Shown here piece after piece: positions 1 to 11,300 of a DNA stretch of 64,000 bases. This DNA comes from Populus alba (taxonomy: Eukaryota; Streptophyta; Magnoliopsida; Malpighiales; Salicaceae). Below the pieces are notes generated by a model, which saw only the letters and a list, made by a program, of their open reading frames with translations, had not been told where the DNA came from and did not search any database. The DNA is taken from NCBI RefSeq assembly GCF_005239225.2, contig NC_133287.1:17364519-17428518 (forward strand). Reading direction: 5' to 3'. Made by a program: the position numbers and the translations under genes. Every line of letters starts with the position of its first letter. Positions within the stretch are counted from its first letter, which is position 1.

Positions 1-294
1 ACCAACCGTCAAAGGAAAACATCGACATGCTACTTGACATTAGATATTGTTCAAGATCACATAATTACATCCATGAATCTATTAAAGAATATTACATTGC
101 ACACATAAAAGGAGAAAACAAACAATAAGCAATTGTTTGAACAATAATCCTGAACGCAAACTCCCAACCTTTGATAAATGCAAGAACTTAAACACTAGGA
201 TTATCCTAAACCTAATAATACACCGATAGAAACCCTGGAAATAAACACATAAACGGACATTATATCTAATAGAAATCGAAGAAATTCACAGTAC

Positions 295-849
295 CTGAGA
301 ACTCTGTACTTCAGATTTAAATTTGGACAGGTTCGATTCCTGAATCATTTCACTCTACAAAAATTCCAAAAATTAAAATAAGCATCAAAATTCACAGTAA
401 AAAGAAGTAAGAATATCAAACAGTTGGCCCGCAGGAAAAATCAAACTCGAAAAGAATTACTACCTTCTGCATTCCAGCCTTGGAAACAAAACAATGAGCC
501 ACATTCTCCAAACTATCATTCAACACTTCAGTAATCGCAGCCGTTATCGCCTCCGCTTGCTTCGACGGCACGCCTTGAGCTTCCAATCCTCTCACCTTCA
601 AGACAACAAAAAATCAGTTATTATTTTTCCACGTATTAAACTTCGAAACTTCTAAAATTGAAGTAATATATTTACCAGTGCTAACGTATCAACGAGAAAT
701 GCGCGTTTATTGTTAGGTTTAACGAGCTGCGAAACCTGGCGGTAATCAAATCTGTTCGACGAAGAAGATGACGTGTGAATCACTCGAGATTTTGGAAAGA
801 GAATCGCAGAATTAACGCCTGATTTAACCACTCGATTGCAAAGAGCCAT
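295..849 (-). CDS. DUF1640 / FMP32-like mitochondrial coiled-coil protein, 5' part
   Basis: Three exons are visible on the minus strand: 849-676 (58 codons), 595-464 (44 codons) and 354-295 (20 codons), all phase 0 with GT-AG borders; the next exon lies beyond the left edge. The start is the first ATG (MALCNRVV); the frame is open a little further upstream but holds no earlier ATG. Residues 1-55 are Arg/Ser-rich with almost no acidic residues, as in a mitochondrial presequence. They are followed by RAFLVDTLAL, VRGLEAQGVPSKQAEAIT and SKAGMQK, which I recognise as the conserved core of the plant DUF1640 family (yeast FMP32, animal MCUR1/CCDC90 relatives). Family members are inner-membrane coiled-coil proteins; the coiled coil and C-terminal membrane segment would be outside the window. 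Role in plants is poorly defined. It lies tail-side of NERD on the same strand. Confidence 0.85.
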
Positions 850-2363
850 TAATTTTCTTTTCAAATCTGTTGACAAAAAAAAGAGTCAAAAAAGACGAAG
901 AATTAGATTTTGTTCATTTTTTGTTTGTTTGGATATAAGGAGAGCTGGATGAAAAATTGGAGCGAGGGACAGAGGGGGAGGAGGGAGGCGGGGATTTGGG
1001 GTAATTATACTGGATGAAGTGGTATTCGTTGTTTTTAAATTTTTTTAAAATATATTAAAATAATATATTTTTTATTCTTAAAAAATTGATTTTTAATATT
1101 AATATATAAAATATTTAAAATTAAAAATTAATTTGATAAAAAAATTCAAAAGTTTTTAGAAATTTTTTTTTAACGCAAAAACAAATTCTTTAAAAAAAAA
1201 AACAAGGAAGAAAAGAGTAATTTGTATCAGCGTTTTATTTATTTATTTATTCAAGTGTTGCTCGCTTGATTGTTGAGAATGTTTCCTTTGCTTCTATGGG
1301 TTCCCTTTATTGCCAAGTGCTTTCCCATTCGAGGAATGCTCAAGTCTAGTTATCTCTCCCCTTTGTATATTTTCGTTGAGAATTTGTTCGTGTCGTTACC
1401 AATCTAAAGAGAGGTGAATGAATTAATTTGGACGTGTAAGGAAAGCCCAATTTTGGAACCCCACATTAGCTAAATATTTGGTTAAACCAGGGATTAAGGC
1501 GTGTTTGGAATCGATGGTATTGGATCAGAGTGCTCTTAAAGTGTGTTTTGAAAATTCATGAATGATAATTTTTTAAAATATTTTTTATTTAAAATAATAT
1601 TTTTTATTTTAAAAAATTTATTTTTGATATTAATACAATGATCTGAAAATATAAAATATATAAAATTAATAAAAAATAAAAAATTTCAATTTTTTTAAAT
1701 ATATTTTTTAAATATAAAAATAAACCCGATTTAAAAAAAATGATAAATTGCGGACTGAATTAAAACTTAATAAATTAATAGACAATGGCTCCCATGCACC
1801 CAATATATTTTTTTTTCATCCAAATGTCTACTATACCCTCCAACCCCACCCCAACCCACCCAAGGACATCCGTTTACGTGGATTTGCTTCCCATGTCATG
1901 TGATTTACCACGTAATTCGAGTGCTAATCCTGTGAACAAATTGATATGATCAGTTACTGAGATAAAGAGAGAAGAAATAAAAAATCAGGTAATAATCTCA
2001 AGGCATTTCATCGTCAACCATAACTTAAACAAAGGCTGTAAACATAAATTATAACTCTTATCCATCACTCGATCAGCAACCTAAACGCATCAAATCAGAA
2101 GTGTCCTACTAGCCTTCGATGGAAACGGGACAATTGATCCCAAGCAGCTGCCTCGACTATTCAAATAAACCGTTGACATAAAGGTGGAATAGCCGAGCAT
2201 CTACTCAGACGAAAATCCAAGATGGGAAATGAACGAGCTGATGCAAGAGGTTTTTAGAAGTATAAAGCATCAATGGATGATTATTATAACATCAAACTTC
2301 TATCAAAGAACATAACTGTACAGGGATTAACTAATCTATGCTGCCTCAAAATTCCTAAAGCTC
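850..2363. other. Spacer between DUF1640 gene and NERD 3' end
   Basis: No convincing coding sequence. The 100-150 bases next to 850 should hold the 5' UTR and promoter of the minus-strand DUF1640 gene. Two AT-rich MITE-like blocks lie at about 1016-1190 and 1498-1735. The stretch 1800-2363 is less AT-biased and probably contains the NERD 3' UTR; I could not place a poly(A) signal with certainty. Confidence 0.6.
1498..1735. repeat. AT-rich MITE-like repeat
   Basis: Begins with a GGCGTGTTTGGAATC-like end and continues into the core shared by many copies in this window: alternating T-rich and A-rich blocks around TTTTTGATATTAATA, ending in an AAAAATAAACC-like tail. A second, more decayed copy lies at 1016-1190. 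Family placement is by resemblance among copies within the window only. Confidence 0.5.
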
Positions 2364-5300
2364 TTAATTATGCATATAATCACATGAAGCTCCTTTTTTG
2401 CAATGCCCATGTTCATGATATTTGCAGATTCTCTGCCCTTTAAATGGAGGCCTGGGGGAGTCTCTGCTTCTGTTAAATGATGACTGCCTATTCCATTGCT
2501 TGCCTCCACCATAACCAGAATCTCCACCATGAGAACCTCTATCCCTTTGGCTCGAAAACCTATCTCTATCTCCATTTTGATTTGCATCACTTCCCCATGT
2601 ACCTGCATTCCCAGTAGGGACTGGCCAATTTGTATTTGCATTCGGAGGAGGTGGTGGCGGCCCTTGACTGGGTGGTACCCAACCAGTGTTTGCATTTGTT
2701 GGTGCTGGCCCCTGACCAGATGGTCCCCAACCTGAAAATGCATTTCCAGGTGCTTGCCCCTGAACAGGAGCACCACCCCAAGCAGGATTTGCATTTCCAG
2801 GTGCTTGTCCCTGGACAGGAGCTCCCCAACCAGGGTTCACATTTCCAGCTGATGGGACCTGACCAGGCACAGCCCACCCCTGATTTGAATTTGGAGGTAA
2901 GGATACTCCCCAGCCCATGTTTTGATTTCCTGGAATTGGTCCCCAACTGGTATTTTGGTTTTCTGGCCCTTGCCTTGGAGTAGCACCTTGGTTGTCTGTA
3001 ATACCCATGCCCCATGGTCCGCTGGATGGAACAGAAGGTTGAATGTTTGATGGTCCTGGAACAGGAGCTCTCCAAGGATTGGTGCCCGTGCTTGGCACAG
3101 GGGAAACCCCACTTGGATTTCCTGTGGTCAAGGATGAAGAGGGGTTCCGGACAGAGGTTTGTGCATTGCCCCAGTTACTATATGCACTGGGCTGTGAGGG
3201 CATCGAAACCAGATTATTTGCCTCTGGCTTCTGCAATTGGGTACTTCCCCATGCTTGAGATCCAGCCCCAGTTATTGCATGTGAGGCATACATTTCTGGC
3301 CTTGGAATTGAACCTGCCCCCCATCCATGTGTCCCAACAAGGGAGTTGCCACTAGTCCCTGGCTGAACTAGGTTCTGGAGACTTCTCATATCAACAGTTG
3401 CGTTAACTGAAGTTCCACTGGGATCAAGTACTGAATGCATATGGGAATTGACCTGTACCTTGGGTGATTCAACTGGCAACGTTGATTGAGAATGCATTTG
3501 AGAACCATTTGAAGATATTGAAAGCATGCCTGGTTCTAACTTGGGCAATGGGCTCACTCCATGAGACATTTTTGATGGAGTCCCTGAGATAACAGTAGCA
3601 CCTTGCAGTTCTACATTGCCTACTGAGGATTGATTGGCTCCCAAGGCAGAACCCACTGGTTGAGCAGGAGTTGGTGACCATTGGCTTTCAAACACTTTCC
3701 CCTTTGTCAAACTTGGGGTTGTTTGGCCTGGAGTTGGAGAAGGGAGGTTTGTCCCAGAATCCCACCTATCCGTAGAGTACTTGGGGACCTCAACTGGAAC
3801 CGGAGCAGCTTGGGCTATATTCCCTGTAAATGATGATGGTAGATGCGGACTCTGAACCAATTGAGTCTTTAGGAAACTATTGTCCACTGCTGGAGGGTCT
3901 CTCTGGAAATTTCCAGACAGTGCTTCAGTCAAAAGTATGGAGTCATCTTTCGTCCCAGTATTTCTCCATATCCTCAAATCAACAGGAAAATATCCAGTAT
4001 TACTCCATTTCCGCAGCTGCACCATCGAAAATGGTCCTTGAATTTTTCCAGATGGATCCTGATAGTACCATATTTTTTCTGCTTCATTCACTTTGGCAGC
4101 AGATTGTGTGACCACTGTAGATGGAGTTGAAGGTGAAATCTCTAGGGCAATCCCAGGAACAGATTCTGATATTACCGTAGAATTAGTACTCTGGGACTGC
4201 TGTGTTTGTTTTTCTCTTCCTTGACCCCAGAAATTCTCATTCACAGACTCACCACCTCCAATGTCATCCCCTTTGCTTGAGAAACCTTTATCAGACAAGT
4301 TTCTGCTTAGCTCCCGATTAGTGCTTGAATAACTTTTTGATCCACCCCAGGTATCATTTGACGTAAAACCTCCTTTTCGGGGGGAAATTGGCTCCCTCCC
4401 TTTCCTGCTAAAGCCACTACCTCTAGGTCTGAGAGAGTTCTCTGCAACACCAAAATGTATTTCATAAATAAGAAATAATAAAAGATGTAAATATAGTCAG
4501 TATAAGTTGGAAGATTAGGTTTGAAATGCACAAGAAAAAGAGAAAGGACCTTGTCTCTTATCTTCTGTCTCGCCTTCATCTTCATCAGATTCATGACTTG
4601 GATCCATATTTGGGTCTGCGTGTATTTCTGGAATTTCTTCCAATCTACGCTGCCGCTCCTCAGGTGTTTTTAGAAGCTGCAGCTTCTCTACGCATTCTCT
4701 AAGCGTGAACAGAAGTCAAGGACTACTTCACTATCCAAAGGAATGCAACCATTTTCTATAGAAAAAATCCAATGATCATGATATAATAGAATAAAGAAAG
4801 GTGTTCTGGTCTTCAACTTGATCAGATTTCTCTTCTTTTCCATGGATGAGGATGCTTATATCAAATCCTAGATTGAAATAGGACATTCTAGCCTGCTTTA
4901 GAGAGGAGCTATTTAACTGGATAAGCTACCACAAAACAATATTTAAACTTCATATCAGATCATCAATAGCAATTTGTATATAATTATAAGTACATCTTAA
5001 ATGCTTGCTTGCTCCATGCAAATGAATGCATATTTTTCACAAGGATGTGGATAAAGGGACTAATAACGTGTTCTGCATCTAGAGCAATATTCAAAACCGT
5101 TACAGGTTTTGTCAACAAAACAACCACGTATAGAAGTTCTTAACAAACCTACTAGTCACTATCATATGTATAGAGCTCACACAATCTCCTTTCTTCAAGA
5201 AATATACTGAAAAGAGAAAAGGGCCAAATCCAGCAGATGGCAATTGTTGTTTACATAATCACCAGGTTCTTCCTTGAAAGAAAGGGGAGTGGCAAGGTGA

Positions 5301-8300
5301 AAAGGGTTGAGCATGATGTCCATTTACATATTGTTTATTTTAAGTGAGAAACATTTTAATCCCCCAACCCAACCAAAGAGAAAAATATAATGAATAGCAG
5401 CCCGCGGGTTAAGTATCGTGACATTTAAAATAGAGAAGATTATCAAATCGTGTAAACTATCCATTTTCAGTTTGGATTTAAGAGTTTATATCATGCAGCA
5501 CGTTTATCTCAACCAGCTTGCAAGACTTAAGGATTATTAAGCTGAATCACAAATGGAATTAGATCACCCACTCAACAGCTATTGAGGCATCCAGAATGAG
5601 GCTGCAGAAGTCAGAGAACACTCACAACTTCCATTATATGTTCAGAATGTAAAACAGGACATAAAATGTTAATGACTGCAAAAAACAGAAAAATGTAAAA
5701 ATGATAAAATTGCCAATAAAATTTCACAAGCAAAGGATATTCCTTTCTGTGTCCCATATCACTAGCTCGATCACGGAGATGACTGAGACGTGTAATCTCT
5801 GACTCCAAGGACTGCATCAGAAGTAAGATCATTAACCGCCATAGAAAACAAACTTCATTGCATAATTATCACATACCCACAGCATAACAAATGAAAAGAG
5901 CAAAAGCCACGGTTATGATGGGGTAAAAGAAACATATTCAAGATGCTTAGCAAAACAATTGAGTCTACATCAGAGGTAAATTCACAGAAAAAGATCTCAA
6001 ACATCTACTATAAGGGTTGAGCAAATGATCCTCAAAAAATAAAGTTGCTCTGATAAAACACTGTTCATTTGGGGAAAACAGGATATACAGGCAAAAGTTA
6101 TAGATTGTCATGTGGGCAAAAATATTTTGCATTACCACAAACACCCATCTAATTGAGTTCATTTATATAATCTTCTTTGCCATTTCCATCTGGACATCTG
6201 GAACAAAATGAATTCGAGAAGTTTTAAATCATATAGCACCTAGGGAGATTCCATATTTTAGAAGGAAACAGATACTATCAAAGAATCCAGGTCTACTAGT
6301 TTGCTTGAAAAACAGACTCGGAGATTAGGAGACATTCAATACCAAGTAACTTAGTACTTTAAGGTAGCATTTTATAGGGGGGGTCAATCACTGATATGGC
6401 TGGCACACTTATTCGTAGTTAACATATCAAAAGATTGTGATGAGAGAGGCCCCTGTCCACAGAAAACTTCTTCTATTGCTCCTAGCCAGTTGACTCTAAG
6501 TTGGGATGCAAGCCAAATGAGGTGAAAATTACATGCTATACAAGTTGATTTATTATACCTGTTGATTCCTCCAAGCCTTAAACAGGATGCTTCATGATGC
6601 CAAAAAATGCACATCTTACAGGGTTTTTTTTAAAAAAAGAAGAAAATGTTCTGTCGATTTTTTGCTAAGCAGATATTATTTACCTTTACTGTCAAGTTTG
6701 GACCCGTATAGTCTCGGTCAACTTAGCTCTCTTTCAACTAGAAAGGAATTTATTTATCATATAAAGGCAGAACATGTCAACAAATTAATCATTCATTTCT
6801 TTGAAGCTTAGCTCCATCCATTTTTTGGTTGTCAATCATTTTTTTTTGTGCTGTCAGCATTACATTTTGGTTCAACATTACTCATGATGGAAATTGACCA
6901 TATTCCAAATTTGTCAAGGAAGATCAATAGTGAAAAAGTGAAGTATGGCAACAATAGATCACATCAAGAAAACTCACATCCTGAACTCTGACTGCCTGGA
7001 TTGCAATGGCCTTTTCCTGAATGTCGCCCTACAAGCAACAAATAGCCTTTTAGGACAGAATCCAGTAACCTAAAAAGATGAATAAAAAGAAAGGTACATT
7101 ACCACAGTCAACCGATTGATAAGTCCACATTTTATGCTCTGGCGCAGACGCTTGCACTCATCCTGAAAAATATAAGAAGATCTAGTTTAATGAGGAGATA
7201 TTCATATACAAAAAAGCATCACTGCTGATATGTAAACAGGAAAATTTCATTAAAAAGCCGCTCAAAGCAAACATTGCAGATTAAAAAACAAACATCAAGC
7301 ATAAAAAATGACTTCGGCAGTTATAACATGTTTATGACTTCAATTGTCATTGGCAGGTGTTGAAAGAAAAAATTCCTCTCATATTCACATATCATTTTTT
7401 CACTCCAAACTGGGATTGCAGAAGATTCACCTTGCAGTGAAACCATATTAACAGAAAAGGGCAAAAATAACCTGAAATAAAAGTGTGAACACTACTCACC
7501 TCTGTGAATTCTTGATTTGAGATTATATCAATTGATACAAGCTCTGTCTTGTTTAAATTTAATATTTCCAGCATAAAGCTAGTCATCTTTTTGCCAACTC
7601 TGTAAGGCTCGGCAGCTTTGCTTGTACCTGCACACATCGTATAAAGATTTTAAAATCTTTAACAATTTCTTCAGGCCCAGGTCAAAATTCATGCAGAACG
7701 CGGATAGTTATCTATAAATTCACCTATAACTTGGACCAACCGATATAAATCTTGCTTTTGAGCATTGCCGGATATTCTTATTCTCACAAAAGATCCGACA
7801 GCTTTATCATGAAAAGCTTCAGTATCTTCAATTAGATCTTCCAGAAGACTACGTCGCAAATAAATCAAATTGATATTGTGCATATTAATGGCTGCATAGT
7901 CGTCAATATTAGATTGCAGTCCTCTCCCCTCACCCTTTTTACGTGATTTTCGTCGCTTATCCTTACTTGCCTTCATAAGAGCATCAGAGTTCCCATCAGC
8001 CTCCAACTGACTAGATTCAGTGTCAACAACACTCCCTTGAAGATCATCTGCCTGAGAATCATCTTTCAAAAGAAAATGAGATTCAAGAAGCTTTAACATT
8101 TCAAAATGCCCCACGCGTGGTTTCCCAAACAAATTCTCAAGCCTGGAATCACAAATTATTTGACTTTTGCGACGAGGATCACGAAGTTTGTTCCTTTTTA
8201 TGTAATCAAGCAGCAAAGCCTGTACATCAAATTGAGAACAAGCAGATTTATCGCCATTCTTCATGTGCATAACAAACTCCAAAAGTTCCTTTGATGCCCA

Positions 8301-11300
8301 CTCAACACTTTCATCTTCAGATTCCCCTTCAGCCCATGATACTGAGCCTGGTGAATCCTTCTCCTTTGCACGAGACCTCAACCGTTTTTTAGGCTTCCTT
8401 CTTCTAGAGGTGGTGACTTCTGCATCAGCAGAACTGTCTGATCCTGATCCTCCATCATTATGCACATCATAAAGCTCATCAGCCAATTCCTGCTTTCCAG
8501 TATGTGAATCAGAACCTTTCCATGGATTTTTAGCCTGAGCAAGTTCTTCCGGTGTTAGAGAGAGCCTCTCTTTTAAATCATTCCAATAATCCTTGAAGAG
8601 ATACTCCCAGCTGCTTTTGTCATCAAAATCTACTTGAACCTACAAAAATACAAAGTTATAGGAACACAGAAAAGCTTAAAAGGAATATATAAAAAACATA
8701 AGAAAACACTTCAACAACCAAGTAAGAGAAAACAAGAATTATTGATGGAAAACTAACACTAAGTTTGGATAGGAGCAGTTAAGGGGGGACGGAAAGAAAT
8801 GCAGCAAATGAAATTTCAAAGGCAAAGTGCTAAGTGCTAGCTACTAAGGAAAAAAGGCAATTTGATGGATTAATTTCAAGATATAAGGCTTTCCTACAAT
8901 AACAGGCTACTCAAAAGGATCTCCTGTAATTCCATCAAATATTCCCTCTTTCTGCTAAAAACAAAAGGCACCTTCTTAAAGGAAAGGCAGTCCAGACCCA
9001 CCTCTGGACCATGGACAAGCTGCTTTTAGAACCGCTTAAGGAATAGCAGATTGTTGGAATTCCCTAAGCGATCCATTCTTGAAGAGACTCTGTATTGGAG
9101 TTGTGAGAGTTCCTATAACCCCCAATTCCCTCCTATTAAAAAAATCCAAAACACCAAATTGGGTTTTAAGGAGGAAAGGATTGAATTCAAAATCTCATTT
9201 ACCCTAAGATAATGAAAGATTTGTTTGTACTTTTATAAGGCAAAAAAAAAAAAAAAAAAACTCTACCTTCTAACTGAATACGAAAGTGGTACATTGCTGA
9301 TCTCTCCCCTCTCATTAAAAATGTAAGGCAAGGTAAAAACATTGGTGAACCACCAATTTCAGGATGAAATAAAGCTTGTTTACAGTTAGTTGAGGCTGGA
9401 AAGGATGCATTAGTTCCTCAATTGGCAGAAGAGAAAACTGATTGCAGCAACATCTATACAATTATGTGTGTGCTGAACAGGGATGCTCCCCTAAAAAATG
9501 GGGAACAATGCCCTATAAAGCAAAAGCATGATTAGATAATAACATGCATCTGCAAGATATGTAGAAGGAAAAATCCGCCTCCAAATTATAATAAGTGAGA
9601 TTAAGAACATTTAAAAAAAAAAAAAAAAACTTTTTCCTAAATCTCTCCAAAAGAAAATGAGAGGAGAGAGCTTAAAAAGTCAGAACAAAGATAATGCAGG
9701 AATAAAATAGTGATGCTTTTAAATCTTTATTTTTTTTGTATATGCACTAACCATTATAGGTACAACTGTCAAATGATAAGATTTCATATTCAGCACTTAT
9801 TTTCTATGGCCAGCATATTTGCTAATCTACATGCCTGTTGATATTCAAAGAGAGCATCAGGGAAACAGTCAAAGACAAACACAAAATGACACCAAAATTG
9901 TAGAGCTAATAGCTAGATGCTAACTAGAAAGAAAGAAAGAAAGAAAGGGAAAAAAACATAACATAAGTTTGGACATACCGTTTCCTTGCTTCCTTGCTCA
10001 TTCCTTTCAATCAACATGATAGTTTTCATGCATGTCTCACAGAAGCCCTTGTTACCTCTTACACATAATATGACAGCATCTTTAATGCATCCCTTGCACA
10101 AGGAAAAGGTACAAGTATAGCACATATAGTAGGCATTCTTCACACAGTTGCTACATAGATGCCAACCTAAATCAACAAAGAAACAAAACTCATATTAGAT
10201 AGAACAAATGACCAAAGTTAACATAAATTCATATGCAGGAATTCAATGAAAACAAATGAATAGATGGTAACAGATCTTGTAAGAAAAATCATAGATTCCC
10301 AAAAGTATTCACATCTGCATATCAAATGACAATAATTACCAGTAATGCCATATGTGAAAAAGCCATCAACAAATTTTATGCAAGAGAAACAAAAAGACGT
10401 TTCAATGTGCTTACCACATCTGCCATGCAATGAAAGCATCATACAACAGTCAACCATCATTGTAGCTAATGCTAACAAAGCAAGTGATTTACCACTCCAT
10501 TTACAGAGAGGGAATTTTTGTTTCCCTGTATTCTAATACTACCTCACATTCTTTCAAACTGAAATGATCTAGAATGCAATTCTGAGATACTAAAACAAGA
10601 TCTCCAAATTCTCTTTCCCATAGAAAGTACTTTTCAGATGAAATAAGAGTCTCTAAAAGTGTGTTCTCCACATATCAAATCCCGGTGTTCTCCCCAGAAC
10701 ACTACGCTTATTGCATTCAACATCTCTTGAAATTGATAATCTCACTGAACAAGAAGCTGCAAAGAAGTCAAGTATCTTGTGTTTTACATGGCTGTTCTGC
10801 TAAATACAACAATTACCACTTGTCAAGTTCAAGAAGCAAGGATCAGAAATCAGAAATCAGACGAAGGGCATCTATGTACTTGCAGGAAAAAGGGTCCTTG
10901 ATAAAATGCACTCAGGAATCTTGCAGCTCGAAATGATACAACATACTCCAGCTGTCATACCCTATAAGTATAACAAGTTGGTTTGAATCCTCACCTCAAA
11001 CTCCCCCCTTCTTTTAAAGTTTCCTTTACATGAATGACAAGACCCTTAACAATTTTTTCTCATGCTAGTAGAATTCTAATATTTTTCCTTAGTTCTGCTA
11101 CAAACAAGCTACTGTGAAAAAAATAATAGTTTAAAAAAAAATCATATCCAAGCCCTTAAATATGTTGATTGCCATGAGTGAACAATCAACTACCGTTCTT
11201 TTTTCTTACAATTTTCCATAAATAAAATGATTTGACGGAATGCAAACCATTTTGCATGATAAAATCTATTCCCTCTCAACCATTTTAAAAAGAATATACT

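Noticed and set aside
2336..3355. Several 70-160 codon ORFs on both strands over the NERD last exon
   Set aside because: Alternative-frame shadows of the repetitive GW region, with no independent start context or homology.
5731..5741. GT-AG alternative for NERD intron 8 using CTT|GTGAAA and CTTAG
   Set aside because: It would add YPLL at a conserved junction, and the AT-AC pair with its branch site fits all U12 signals.
9910..9950. GAAA repeat and long A runs in NERD introns (also 9241-9260 and 9611-9630)
   Set aside because: Simple repeats common in plant introns; no structure or gene signal.
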